A DNA stretch of 37,636 nucleotides. Source: Chloroflexota bacterium (lineage in GTDB: Bacteria > Chloroflexota > Ktedonobacteria > Ktedonobacterales > Ktedonobacteraceae). The stretch covers positions 1 through 37,636 of the forward strand of contig CADDYT010000058.1 of NCBI GenBank assembly GCA_902810755.1. Reading direction: 5' to 3'. Below are positions 28,859-37,612 of the stretch, piece after piece. The notes beneath the pieces are model-generated. The model ran no database searches, was not told the DNA's origin, and saw only the letters and a list, made by a program, of their open reading frames with translations. The translations under genes were made by a program, and so were the position numbers. Every line of letters begins with the position of its first letter. Within the stretch, counting starts at the first letter, position 1.

Positions 28859-30040
28859 CTATGAGATGATGTTCAGTTCCCTGCCCACCTTCTCGAAGGC
28901 ATCCAGCGCGCGGCTGAGTTCGTCGCGAGTGTGGATGGCGGTGACGATGGTGCGTACGCGGCACTTGTCGGCGGGGACGGTGGGATAGACGATGCCCTGG
29001 GCGAAGACGCCTTCCTCGAAGAGGCGGCTGCTCAGGCGCATGGCCAGCGCGCCTTCACCGACGATGACGGGGGTGATGGGCGTCTCGCTCTTGCCTGTGT
29101 TGAAGCCAAGCTGCTCGAGGCCGCGCTTGAAGAAACGGGTGTTTTCCCAGAGCCGGTCTATCAGACTCGTATCCTCTTCCAGCAGTTCAATGGCGGCGAT
29201 GCAGGTGGCGACGACAGAGGGTGGATGAGAGGTGCTGAAGAGGACGGGGCGTGCGCGCAACATCAGGTAGTCCTTCATATCCTGGCTGCAAGCCACGTAG
29301 CCGCCCAGCGCACCGATACCTTTGGAGAGCGTGCCGATTTGCAGCGCCACACGGCCATCCAGCCCGAAGTGGCTGACACTGCCGCGCCCGTTTTTGCCCA
29401 GCACGCCGCTGGCATGGGCGTCATCCACCATAACGAACGCGCCATACTCTTCGGCCAGATCGACGATCTCCGGCAGGGGCGCGATATCGCCATCCATGCT
29501 GAAGACGCCATCGGTCACGACCATCACCTTGTTCGCGCCCTTTGACTCTTCCAGCACCTTGCGCAGGCCCGCCATATCCTTGTGTGGGAAAATCTTGCGC
29601 GTAGCTTTACTCAGGCGGGTGCCGTCGATGATGCTGGCGTGATTCAGTTCGTCACTGATGATGACATCGCCCTCCAGCATTAAGGCATTAATGACACCGA
29701 GATTCGTGGCATAGCCAGACTGGATGGTCAGAGAAGCTTCGGTATGTTTGAAACGTGCCAGCTTCTCTTCGAGTACATTATGCAGCGTCATCGTACCGGC
29801 GATAGTACGCACCGCGCCAGAACCCACGCCATACTGCTCAATGGCCTTGATGGCTGCCTCGCGCAGGCGCGGGTGGGTATTCAATCCGAGATAGTTATTG
29901 GAAGAAAGCTCGATGACCTCGCGTCCATCCATGATGACGGTGGCCTTCTGCTCCGACTGCAACTCGCGAGGACGGCTAAAGATGCCCTTCTCGCGCAGCG
30001 CGTCGAGTTCGCCGGTCAGAAACTGTTGCAATTTGTCCAT
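28859..30040 (-). CDS. kbl: Glycine C-acetyltransferase (2-amino-3-ketobutyrate CoA ligase), 393 aa
   Basis: Kbl splits 2-amino-3-ketobutyrate with CoA into glycine and acetyl-CoA, the second step of threonine degradation. It is a PLP enzyme: K240 ([12 protein letters not shown]) is the Schiff-base lysine, with [23 protein letters not shown] and [11 protein letters not shown] as cofactor-pocket motifs. The start ATG ends at 30040, preceded by GAGGG; the frame extends to 30103 into the tdh region. It lies 35 bases after tdh in the same direction, so the two enzymes share a transcript. An assignment as AKB ligase over 8-amino-7-oxononanoate synthase rests on the tdh neighbour. Confidence 0.94.
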   Translation of the reverse strand: MDKLQQFLTGELDALREKGIFSRPRELQSEQKATVIMDGREVIELSSNNYLGLNTHPRLREAAIKAIEQYGVGSGAVRTIAGTMTLHNVLEEKLARFKHTEASLTIQSGYATNLGVINALMLEGDVIISDELNHASIIDGTRLSKATRKIFPHKDMAGLRKVLEESKGANKVMVVTDGVFSMDGDIAPLPEIVDLAEEYGAFVMVDDAHASGVLGKNGRGSVSHFGLDGRVALQIGTLSKGIGALGGYVACSQDMKDYLMLRARPVLFSTSHPPSVVATCIAAIELLEEDTSLIDRLWENTRFFKRGLEQLGFNTGKSETPITPVIVGEGALAMRLSSRLFEEGVFAQGIVYPTVPADKCRVRTIVTAIHTRDELSRALDAFEKVGRELNIIS

Positions 30041-30075
30041 CGTTTCCCTCTGTTCTGTTCCTCTCTGAACAAGCC

Positions 30076-31104
30076 TCAAAATGTAAGAACAATCTTGCCA
30101 CAATCGCCAGATTTCATGATCTCCATTGCCTCGTGCAGTTGATCGAAGGGCAGGGTATGGGTGATGACCTGCTTCAGATCAAGCTGGCCGCTCTCTAGAA
30201 TGCGGCGTGTGCGAAACCAGGTGTCGAAGATGCGCCGCCCGGAGATGCCCTGCACGGTCGCGCCCTTGAAGATGATATCGTTCGCCAGATCAAGCTCGAC
30301 CATGCGCGACGGCAGGCCCAGCAGGGAGACGCGACCACCGTTGCGCAGCGCCTTGAAGCCCTGACGAATGGCCTGCGGGTTGCCCGACATTTCCAGCACA
30401 ACATCTACCCCCAGCCCATCGGTGATCTCCAGGATACGCTGCACAGCATCGATCTCACGGGGATTGAGCGTGTAGTCGGCGCCCATGCGCGTGGCGATAT
30501 CGAGGCGTTTGTTGTTCGGCTCAACGGCGAAGACGCTGCTGGCCCCGGACATGTGCGCCAGCCCGACGGCCCACAGGCCAATCGGCCCGCAGCCAAAGAC
30601 CGCCACCGTCTTGTTGGCAATTTCGCCCGCGTAGGTGGCATGCACGGCGTTACCAAACGGCTCCTGAATAGAGGCTACGCTGTGATCGATCTCTTTGCCC
30701 GTTTTCCAGGCCACGCTGGCGGGAATGGCGATATATTCGGCAAACGCGCCGTCGCGGTCAACGCCGATGATCTGCACATTCTGGCAGATATGCCCTTGCC
30801 CCGTCAGGCACTGGTAGCAGTGGCCGCAGGTGATATGGGTCTCTGCCGCCACAAAATCGCCGGGGGAAAGGCCGGTCACTTCCCTGCCGGTCTCTACAAT
30901 CTCACCGGCAAACTCGTGACCGAAGATACGGGGAATCTTCATCCGGCTCTGCGCCCATGCATCCCATTCATAGATATGCATGTCTGTACCGCAGATAGAG
31001 GCGGCTTTCACCTGCACCAGTACATCACGCGGGCCGATTTGAGGAATATCAACACGAGCAAACGACGCTCCCGGCGCCGCCTCAGCTTTGAGGGCCGCCG
31101 TCAT
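30076..31104 (-). CDS. tdh: L-threonine 3-dehydrogenase, 342 aa
   Basis: Zinc NAD-dependent medium-chain dehydrogenase oxidising threonine to 2-amino-3-ketobutyrate, the substrate of Kbl next door. Starting at the ATG ending at 31104 (MTAALK) puts catalytic C38, H63 and E64 and structural zinc cysteines C93, C96, C99 and C107 at exactly the E. coli Tdh numbers, which decides against the in-frame ATG at 31116. AAAGGA stands just upstream. The Rossmann motif [10 protein letters not shown] is present, and the adjacent EPFGNAVHA is typical of Tdh. Confidence 0.95.
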   Translation of the reverse strand: MTAALKAEAAPGASFARVDIPQIGPRDVLVQVKAASICGTDMHIYEWDAWAQSRMKIPRIFGHEFAGEIVETGREVTGLSPGDFVAAETHITCGHCYQCLTGQGHICQNVQIIGVDRDGAFAEYIAIPASVAWKTGKEIDHSVASIQEPFGNAVHATYAGEIANKTVAVFGCGPIGLWAVGLAHMSGASSVFAVEPNNKRLDIATRMGADYTLNPREIDAVQRILEITDGLGVDVVLEMSGNPQAIRQGFKALRNGGRVSLLGLPSRMVELDLANDIIFKGATVQGISGRRIFDTWFRTRRILESGQLDLKQVITHTLPFDQLHEAMEIMKSGDCGKIVLTF

Positions 31105-31218
31105 TTTTCCTTTCATGGTCGCTTTTTAGAACACCTCCCAGACAAATTTCCAGACCATCTCTATTATGCGTCTTCCCGGTGCCGAATGCAAGCACTTTTT
31201 TCGACCGCAATTTTCCGC

Positions 31219-31659
31219 TCAGCCAAGCTTGTAGGTGACCAGACCCTTCGCCACCAGCATTCCTGCCAGAGTCTGCACTTCGACATCCAGATAGACCAGG
31301 CTGCGCCCGCGCCGCAGCACACGAGCAATGGCCTTGAGATCCTCGCCCTGCGCGGCGGCCAGATAGTTGACGGTCAGGCCGACAGTGGTTCCCCGACCGT
31401 TGGCCGGGACAGTCGCACCTGACCATGCCGCGACCATCGCGGCGGTATCGATCAGCGAGGCAACTGCGCCGCCATGCACCGTCGCGCCAATTGTGACCAG
31501 CTCATCGCGAAATGGCATGGTGAGAACCGCCATATCCGGCTGCATCTCCGTAAGCTGGAGGCCAAGATAGGCAACATAGGGCGAAGTGGGGAAAAACTGG
31601 CGCATGATCTCCTCGCCAGAGAGCGTCGTGTCAAAGGGAGAATGACTGGATGCCGTCAT
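31219..31659 (-). CDS. PaaI/hotdog-fold acyl-CoA thioesterase, 146 aa
   Basis: AAAGGAGCTTTGT precedes the ATG ending at 31659. The hotdog signature GATVHGGAVASLIDTAAMVA is intact, with the catalytic Asp in the helix, and strands GLTVNYLAAAQ and LVYLDVEVQ follow. Such enzymes hydrolyse aromatic or short acyl-CoA thioesters. It precedes tdh-kbl on the same strand, with 114 bases between, so it could be cotranscribed with them, but no metabolic link to threonine is evident. Confidence 0.9.
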   Translation of the reverse strand: MTASSHSPFDTTLSGEEIMRQFFPTSPYVAYLGLQLTEMQPDMAVLTMPFRDELVTIGATVHGGAVASLIDTAAMVAAWSGATVPANGRGTTVGLTVNYLAAAQGEDLKAIARVLRRGRSLVYLDVEVQTLAGMLVAKGLVTYKLG

Positions 31660-31851
31660 ACAAAGCTCCTTTTCTCAGATAGCAAATATTGCATCTCGAA
31701 CCCTCTCATCCGAGAGCAAAGTCCGCTTCTATGCGGTACAATCAATATCATAGCACGAAAGAAATTGCCTGGCAGATCAGAGAAGATGTCTTACATATGT
31801 CAGGCACAGAGCATCATAAACACTGGCAATTTCGATAGAAGCGAGGACACG

Positions 31852-32346
31852 ATGACAGACAGAGACAAAGCCGCTCAACCCTTACTGGAACCGGGCCAGC
31901 TTATCCCGTCCTTTTCCCTGCCGGATGCGGATGGTATGATGTACAGTCCCTGGAATTATAAGCAACGGCAACACCTTGTGTTACTCTTTACGCGCAGCAT
32001 CTCATCGAGCGAGACACGGGGCCTGCTGCGTGAGTTCGCGCGGCACTACGCGGCTTTCCGCGAAGAGGATTGCTCGATCCTGGTAATTACGCCCGATCCG
32101 GTCATCAACAATCTGCGCGCAGAGCTGCACCTGCCGTTCCCCCTGCTCGGCAACCCGCAGGGAGACGTGATCGCGCGCTATACACAATGGGAAAAGGCCA
32201 ACGGCACCCTGCACCCCTCTATCGTGCTGGCAGACCGGTACAATGCCCTCTACCAGCAGTGGACGGCGGAACAGGAAGCTGACCTTCCACCCATCGATGA
32301 ATTGCTCGCCTCCCTTCGTTATCTTAACCGTCTCTGTACACCCTGA
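31852..32346 (+). CDS. Peroxiredoxin/thioredoxin-fold protein lacking the peroxidatic cysteine, 164 aa
   Basis: GAGGA precedes the ATG at 31852; a longer frame to 31474 overlaps the divergent hotdog gene and has no site. The fold markers of AhpC/TSA proteins are seen (GQLIPSFSLPDADG, NYKQRQHLVLLFTRS, LLREFARHYAAFREEDCSILVIT, PFPLLGNPQGDVIARY). Where the family has PxxxTxxC, this protein reads FTRSISSSETRG with no cysteine. The only cysteines are at EEDCSIL and near the C-terminus (RLCTP). It is probably a redox-inactive or non-canonical member. It lies 29 bases upstream of the INSIG-like gene. Confidence 0.82.
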   Translation: MTDRDKAAQPLLEPGQLIPSFSLPDADGMMYSPWNYKQRQHLVLLFTRSISSSETRGLLREFARHYAAFREEDCSILVITPDPVINNLRAELHLPFPLLGNPQGDVIARYTQWEKANGTLHPSIVLADRYNALYQQWTAEQEADLPPIDELLASLRYLNRLCTP

Positions 32347-32375
32347 CCTTACATAGCAAGAGAATTTATGGCTAT

Positions 32376-32942
32376 ATGAAAAACGGCGTTGCATTGCTCT
32401 GGCTCTTCGCGCTGGGGGCGACTATCGGCTCCGCGCTGGATGCGTTTCACGTGCAGAGCGGAGTCGAACACTATCCGGGGCCGGAGTTTGTCGGCATTGC
32501 CTGGTGGGTGCCGCTGCTCTTCGGAGCTGCTGCCGCCGCCATCGGCTATTCGCACGCGCTGGTCGCTCCCTTACTGGGACAGGTGCGACGCCCGCGCCGA
32601 CTAGTGGTCAGCGTGGCCGAACTATCATGGTTAGTGCTGGCTTATCTGATCAGCGCCACCGCCCTGTTCTCGGTAGAGAAGGTCGCGCTGTTGTGCCTGA
32701 TCTATCTCAATTTCTGGCTGCTGGCCGGACGAAGCTGGCAAAATCTGCTGCTCGCCCTCATCACGGCCATTACCGGCACATTGATCGAAATGTGGCTGGT
32801 CGCAGCAGGGGCTTTTGTGTATGTTCATCCTGATTTCATTGGCGTTCCCTACTGGCTGCCAGGCCTGTATGCCTGCGCCTCGCTGGCGCTGGGGAATCTG
32901 GGAAGGTCTTTGATCGCTTCACCCGCACGAGGTATCGCATGA
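32376..32942 (+). CDS. INSIG-family multi-pass membrane protein, 188 aa
   Basis: The C-terminal block YVHPDFIGVPYWLPGLYACA with ALGNLGRSL closely follows the eukaryotic INSIG signature (SPDF..WLPC..GNIGRQL), including the Asp important for INSIG partner binding. About six hydrophobic segments are visible. The N-terminal block YPGPEFVGIAWWVPLLFGAA (~33-52) resembles the C-terminal block (~149-168), an internal twofold repeat. Bacterial INSIG homologues are known, including a structurally characterised mycobacterial one; their function is unclear. The start at 32376 has only a weak ribosome site, so translation may depend on the preceding gene. Its stop overlaps the next ATG by four bases. Confidence 0.82.
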   Translation: MKNGVALLWLFALGATIGSALDAFHVQSGVEHYPGPEFVGIAWWVPLLFGAAAAAIGYSHALVAPLLGQVRRPRRLVVSVAELSWLVLAYLISATALFSVEKVALLCLIYLNFWLLAGRSWQNLLLALITAITGTLIEMWLVAAGAFVYVHPDFIGVPYWLPGLYACASLALGNLGRSLIASPARGIA

Positions 32943-34171
32943 AAGAAAAACCTACTCCATCCTGGACACTGGAAACGCTGCTGGTTCATGGAGGTACGTG
33001 TCAAAGCGCAGGCCAGCCAACAGGCGATTCCGGTGTCCCATCTGTACAGCCAATTTACACCAGTACCACCTACGTACACGCGAATGCTGTCGCGCTTGAC
33101 GCGGCCTTTAGCGGCACTACTGCTGCGGGGGAAGCGAGCTATGTCTACGCGCGGCAGGGCAACCCGAACGCCAGCGAATTTGAGCAGGTGATGGCGCAGG
33201 CCGAAGCAGGCATTGGCGCGGTAGCCTTCGGCTCCGGCATGGCCGCCATTCACGCCGCGCTGCTGGCGGCAGGGCTTGCTCCCGGCGCGAAGATCGTGGC
33301 CGCGCGCGATATCTATGGCTCGTCTATCGGCCTGCTGCGCAAGATTTTTGCGCCAATGGGCGTGCAGGTCGTGCTGCATAACCTGCACGGCAGCGATGCC
33401 GCCAACCTTATCCGCCAGGAGGAGCCGGATATCATCTTCGTGGAAAGCATCTCAAATCCGCTGGTGAAAGTGATCGATGTGGATGCCATCAGCGCCGCCG
33501 CGCGGGAAGTGGGGGCGGTGAGCGTCATCGATAGCACTTTCACAACGCCTTGCCTGCTACGGCCCATCGAGCATGGGTTTGATCTGGTGGTGCATAGCGC
33601 GACGAAATACCTGGGCGGCCATGGTGATAGCACGCTTGGCGTGGTCGTCAGCGCGAAGCGCGTGCTGCTCGATCAGTTGCGCACAACCTGCACCATGCTG
33701 GGGGCAATGGCCGGCCCCTTTGAACTCTATCTGGTGGTACGCGGTCTGCGCACACTGTCCCTGCGTATGCAGCGCCACTGCGCCAACGCCCTGCAAACGG
33801 CGCGTTTCCTGCAACAGCATCCCGCCGTCGAGCGTGTCTATTATCCAGGGCTGCCTGACCATCCACAACACGAGCTGGCAACCCGCTTGCTGGCCTGCGC
33901 GCAGTACGGCGGCCTGCTCTCATTTGAGCTGAAAGAGCAGACACGCGAGGCCGCGTTCCGCTTTATGGACGCGCTGCGCCTCTGCCTTCCCGCCACCACG
34001 CTCGGCGATACCTGGACGCAGGTAAGCTACCCTCCCATCTCATCGCACCGCGACCTGACCGCCAGCGAACGTCAGCACATCGGCATCACCGACGGCTGTA
34101 TCCGCCTCTCGGTTGGTATCGAAGATATCAACGATATTCTGGCCGATCTGGATCAGGCGCTGAGGCCATAG
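32939..34171 (+). CDS. Cys/Met-metabolism PLP-dependent enzyme (cystathionine gamma-lyase/methionine gamma-lyase type), 410 aa
   Basis: The gene starts in an ATGA overlap with the INSIG-like gene, indicating coupled translation. PLP-binding K223 lies in HSATKYLGGHGD. The phosphate-binding YARQGNP (Y70, R72), GSGMAAIHAAL and the C-terminal TQVSYPP segment are typical of this family. The substrate could be cystathionine, methionine or O-acetyl/succinyl-homoserine; the sequence alone does not decide. No sulfur-metabolism partner is adjacent. The C-terminus is intact and the stop is followed by the GC-rich palindromic block. Confidence 0.92.
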   Translation: MKEKPTPSWTLETLLVHGGTCQSAGQPTGDSGVPSVQPIYTSTTYVHANAVALDAAFSGTTAAGEASYVYARQGNPNASEFEQVMAQAEAGIGAVAFGSGMAAIHAALLAAGLAPGAKIVAARDIYGSSIGLLRKIFAPMGVQVVLHNLHGSDAANLIRQEEPDIIFVESISNPLVKVIDVDAISAAAREVGAVSVIDSTFTTPCLLRPIEHGFDLVVHSATKYLGGHGDSTLGVVVSAKRVLLDQLRTTCTMLGAMAGPFELYLVVRGLRTLSLRMQRHCANALQTARFLQQHPAVERVYYPGLPDHPQHELATRLLACAQYGGLLSFELKEQTREAAFRFMDALRLCLPATTLGDTWTQVSYPPISSHRDLTASERQHIGITDGCIRLSVGIEDINDILADLDQALRP

Positions 34172-34484
34172 GCCCGGCAGGCCCCCGCCGCAGGCCACCC
34201 GCCAGGGGATGGCCTCAGAACCATTCTCTTCAGGCCGCCGCAGGCCACCCGCATCAGGCCACCGTCACAGGCCACCCGCATCAGGCCAGCCGCCAGGGGT
34301 GGCCCTCCTCTAGACGGGCGGCTCGTGCCGCCTGTGGAGCCATCGTCTAGAGGAGGGCCACCCCTGGCGGCTGGCCTGCCTGGCCTGCGGCGGCCTTCAG
34401 TTAACGCCTCTGGGGCCACCCCTGGCGGCTGGCCTGATGCGGGTGGTCTGTGCGGGTGGCCTGCGGCGGCACGGTCAGGGGACT
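34172..34484. repeat. GC-rich nested palindromic block with 34-bp perfect core (family B, copy 1)
   Basis: Arms 34283-34316 and 34344-34377 are perfect complements (core CAGGGGTGGCCCTCCTCTAG) around a 27-base loop that itself folds as GCGGC-TCGT-GCCGC. Outside the core, CAGGCCACCCGC words on the left (34191, 34242, 34269) match GCGGGTGG(C/T)CTG words on the right (34439-34462), so most of the 313-base gap can fold as one nested hairpin. It separates convergent genes. A second copy lies at 36246. Confidence 0.8.
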
Positions 34485-35624
34485 TCACTCCACCTCATGC
34501 CCCGTCTCGGCAGGGTTCTGGGTGTGAACGGTCTGGGGTCGGCTTTCCTCTTCATTGGTGGGTGTGGCTTCATGGGTGGGCATCACCCTGGGATTCTGGC
34601 CCACATAGCCACGCTCTCTGAGGAAATCGCCCAGGCGCCGCTCGGACCCCTGTTCCTCGTGCGGTGGCTGTGAAGGATTGGCTTCACCCGTCTTGCTGGC
34701 AACATCCTCAATACGGCTGGCTGTGCTGTTCTCTTGCCCGGTCGCTCGATTGACAACTTCCGGCGCGCGCGATGTCATCGGCCTCGCAGTTTCGTTCACA
34801 TTTCTCCGCGAACCAGTTGCATCTACGTCGCGATCACCCATCGAGGACTGTTCCTGCCCCGGATTGCGCCCTCCCAGATTGCTGCGGGCAGTACGGTCTA
34901 TGACGTTGTGATCGGTAGGATTTGTTGCCTGCGTTACCGGAGCAGCCGCCGGCTCACCGATCTTCGTGCCTGCACCCGGTATCTGTCCACCTCCAACGGT
35001 ACCCAGATCGAGCGGAGTTATCCCCTCATCTATCATATTGCCGGTGACAGGCTGGCGCACCATATCTTGCGGCTCACCAGGGGCCAGCACCGGCCCGGCC
35101 TCCTGCATATGTGAGACGCCGGAAGGGTTCGGGGCAACATTTCTACCAAACACGTAATTGGGTGAGTTCGGATCAAGCCCGCCAGGCGGCGCGTTGTCTA
35201 CCAGTCGGGCAAACTCGTCCATGGATTCCTGCAACGCCTCGTCGAAACGGTTGCTCGCCGCCAGATCGTTGACGATCTCGCCGATGAAGCCAGTCGGCGG
35301 GTCATACATTACCTGCACGTTAATCCATGTTCTGCCGGGGCCAGCTTCGCCAAACTCGACGCTGCCGCTATTCTTCAGCCCGCTGATTGAACGCCAGCCA
35401 ATGCGGCGATCCTCAATCCAGCCCTCATCGACAGCATCCCACACATCATGCCCGAAGACATCTGCTACCCAGTGGGTGCGCCGGTGTTCCTTATCCAGAT
35501 ATTTGACCTCTTTGACGAACTTCATAAAGCGCGGAAACTGATCAAAGTGCGTGAAGAGTTGATAGACTTCATGGACGGGCGCGTTCACCGTCACCGTCGC
35601 TCCATGCACACGCAAATCTCCCAT
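34485..35624 (-). CDS. SRPBCC (polyketide cyclase/START-like) protein with long disordered tail, 379 aa
   Basis: GAGGAG precedes the ATG ending at 35624. Residues 1-~150 form the SRPBCC helix-grip fold (TVTVNAPVHEVYQLFTHFDQ, FMKFVKEVKYLD, DEGWIEDRRIGWRSISG, WINVQVMYDPP), similar to lipid- or ligand-binding cyclase/dehydrase proteins. The remaining ~230 residues are low-complexity, rich in Asn, Pro, Glu, Gln and Thr, and probably disordered. No signal peptide or TM is present. The ligand is unknown. Palindromic repeats occupy the upstream region to 36402. Confidence 0.85.
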   Translation of the reverse strand: MGDLRVHGATVTVNAPVHEVYQLFTHFDQFPRFMKFVKEVKYLDKEHRRTHWVADVFGHDVWDAVDEGWIEDRRIGWRSISGLKNSGSVEFGEAGPGRTWINVQVMYDPPTGFIGEIVNDLAASNRFDEALQESMDEFARLVDNAPPGGLDPNSPNYVFGRNVAPNPSGVSHMQEAGPVLAPGEPQDMVRQPVTGNMIDEGITPLDLGTVGGGQIPGAGTKIGEPAAAPVTQATNPTDHNVIDRTARSNLGGRNPGQEQSSMGDRDVDATGSRRNVNETARPMTSRAPEVVNRATGQENSTASRIEDVASKTGEANPSQPPHEEQGSERRLGDFLRERGYVGQNPRVMPTHEATPTNEEESRPQTVHTQNPAETGHEVE

Positions 35625-35655
35625 GATATTCTCCTCATTTCATCGCCTGCCTCAA

Positions 35656-35744
35656 GCGCCCATATCATGCTGAGTGCAGCGAAGCATCTACGACAGGGGC
35701 GAATTCACTGAGATGCTTCGCTGCACTCAGCATGATATGGGCGC
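35656..35744. repeat. Palindromic dispersed repeat (family A, copy 3), 34-bp perfect arms
   Basis: Arms 35656-35689 and 35711-35744 are perfect complements around a 21-base loop, with core ATCATGCTGAGTGCAGCGAA. It lies 31 bases upstream of the SRPBCC start, in its leader. Confidence 0.85.
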
Positions 35745-35782
35745 GTCAGCGTTTCATGGCAAGCTGTAAAAAAGGCTCCTTC

Positions 35783-35874
35783 ACCTGTCATGCTGAGCGC
35801 AACGAAACATCTCTGGTGAGCAAGCAGGCGGTATGGTCCCACGCCGATGCTTCGCTGCGCTCAGCATGACAGGT
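35783..35874. repeat. Palindromic dispersed repeat (family A, copy 4), imperfect
   Basis: Arms 35783-35811 and 35846-35874 (29 bp) pair with two A-C mismatches around a 34-base loop. It stands 38 bases from copy 3, so two copies of the family are in tandem here. The stretch 35875-36245 shows only AT-rich sequence and a small GCAAGAG/CTCTTGC hairpin (about 36025-36060), with no gene. Confidence 0.75.
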
Positions 35875-36245
35875 CCCGGCCACTTGTTCATAGCAAGCCA
35901 TCACCTGTTTTGCTTCTTTGCTTATTGTATGGAAGGTTTGCTTAAATCATAGCATACGTGGCATGGGATATCTACAAATAAAGCACTGCAATAAAGAAAA
36001 CTTATAATAATCTAATCAAAGAGCAAGAGTACCTCGTTGTAAACGGGATGCTCTTGCAAGCAAAATGGCCGGTGATAGCATCAAAAAAGCACCCTCGGAT
36101 GTGTCAGGCTGAGGAGAGGAGGCAGGGCAGGGCGCAGAGCAACTGCGTCCTGGTTCCACTCAGCCATCCAAACGAGTCTCTTACGGCATGCTAGCTCCCT
36201 CTGCTGGCCTGCCGGCTTCCTCTTATACGACCCGGCAGCGCAGGC

Positions 36246-36332
36246 CACCCGCCAGGGGTGGCCCTACTCTATACAGGCGGCTCGTGCCGCTTGTGGAGCC
36301 GTCGTCTAGAGTAGGGCCACCCCTGGCGGGTG
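36246..36332. repeat. Palindromic element, 26-bp perfect arms (family B, copy 2)
   Basis: Arms 36246-36271 and 36307-36332 are perfect complements around a 35-base loop carrying GGCGGCTCGTGCCGC, as in copy 1. Where copy 1 has CTCCTCT/AGAGGAG, this copy has CTACTCT/AGAGTAG: both arms changed together, a compensatory substitution. It lies 70 bases after the stop of the BON gene. Confidence 0.8.
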
Positions 36333-36402
36333 CGCTGTCGACCTGTGACGGGGAGCCAGCATACGGCATGACATGGTAGGGATAGTTGGTCATGGTATGA
36401 GA

Positions 36403-37404
36403 CTAGCCGGTATGGCGAACCCACTTGCCGGGGACGATATCTTCGGTGTTGCCGCCTTCGGATGGGGCCATGACGCGCAGGAGGGCGGCTCTGGGGTCGA
36501 CAACGAGGTCGTTGATGACGGAACGGACACCGGGGAAGTTGCGCACGATCTCTTCGGCGGCGGCCTTCTGGCCGTTGTTATGCACCGCGCCGCTCAGGCG
36601 CACGACGCCCAGACGCGGGTAGACGCCGATGGGCAGGTCGCGGGTGCGCGGGTCGTCGCCCAGCGCGCGTGCCAGGTCTGCCTGCAGGACATCGTCGGCC
36701 ACGAGCCGATTTTTGATTTCCAGCAGACCCTCCACCCCCATCGCCTGGTCTGTCACCATGTCGCTGCGCAGTTTACTGGAGATGTTGCCGTCAATGTAGA
36801 GGACGCCGTCAAGGACGCGCAGGGTGATGCCCTTCAGGTCTACATGCAGGGCTGTGACGGCAAATAGCGTGCGCTCGACCTCGCGCTGAAGGACGCTATC
36901 GGGCCGGTAGGGCGGCAGTAGTTCCAGCGTCGTCTGTGGAATCGTGACCTTGACCTGACTGTTCGCCAGGGAGGTGATGTATTCTGCGCGAATGAGCGTA
37001 TCCTGCCCGGCGCGCAGATTGTGAGTTACGATATAGGCCAGTTCGCCGCTGCCCGGATGCACCGCGACCAGTTCCAGCGTCCCCCTGCTCGCGCTGCCGC
37101 TCAGTTCCACACTGCTTTTGCTATCCAGCCGCGCCCCCTCAACCGGCCCACTGCTGGCAGCAGCGACATCCGCCAGCGAGACGCGCAGTCTCACGCCATC
37201 ACTGGTCGCATTATCAACGCTATCGAAGGGCAGGTGAACGGTTTTGCCGAAAATACGTCCCTGTTTGACGCCGATGGCCGTCAGCCGCCGAGTTGGGGGG
37301 TCAACGACCACACGGGCTAAATCGCCATCCTCACCATCGGTACAGACAATCTTACTTCCAAAATGAAACTTGAGCATTTCGGAAATCAAGGTTGTTTTCG
37401 CCAT
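36403..37404 (-). CDS. BON-domain protein with PRC-barrel-like N-terminus, 333 aa
   Basis: GAGGTTGAAAT precedes the ATG ending at 37404. The N-terminal ~70 residues resemble a PRC-barrel/slipper fold (LARVVVDPPTRRLTAIGVK, VHLPFDSVDNA), and a second similar module follows (ELVAVHPGSGELAYIVTHN). Residues ~170-325 hold two BON-like repeats (LRVLDGVLYIDGNISSKL with AMGVEGLLEIKNRL; GVVRLSGAVHNNGQKAAAEE with FPGVRSVINDL). BON domains bind membranes or polymers. There is no signal peptide, so it acts in the cytoplasm, perhaps peripherally. Function is unknown. Confidence 0.82.
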   Translation of the reverse strand: MAKTTLISEMLKFHFGSKIVCTDGEDGDLARVVVDPPTRRLTAIGVKQGRIFGKTVHLPFDSVDNATSDGVRLRVSLADVAAASSGPVEGARLDSKSSVELSGSASRGTLELVAVHPGSGELAYIVTHNLRAGQDTLIRAEYITSLANSQVKVTIPQTTLELLPPYRPDSVLQREVERTLFAVTALHVDLKGITLRVLDGVLYIDGNISSKLRSDMVTDQAMGVEGLLEIKNRLVADDVLQADLARALGDDPRTRDLPIGVYPRLGVVRLSGAVHNNGQKAAAEEIVRNFPGVRSVINDLVVDPRAALLRVMAPSEGGNTEDIVPGKWVRHTG

Positions 37405-37612
37405 ATTTCAACCTCGTACTATAATTTCCAGGCATAGCCAGAGCATACAGCAGGCTATATCCTTTACAGAGTGTAGCACGGAAACCTCAAAGATGACAAG
37501 AAGAGAGACCTGGTGATTACCCAAAACTATCAAGGGTTGCAAAAGCCAGCTCCTTGAGCTATGAAAAGAAGTGAAGAAAGAAGTCACCTCAGTCATAGCC
37601 AAGGAGGAATCC

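Noticed and set aside
34325..34621. Open frame through the GC-rich palindrome
   Set aside because: Repeats in palindromic GC-rich sequence give open frames on both strands by chance; no ribosome site.
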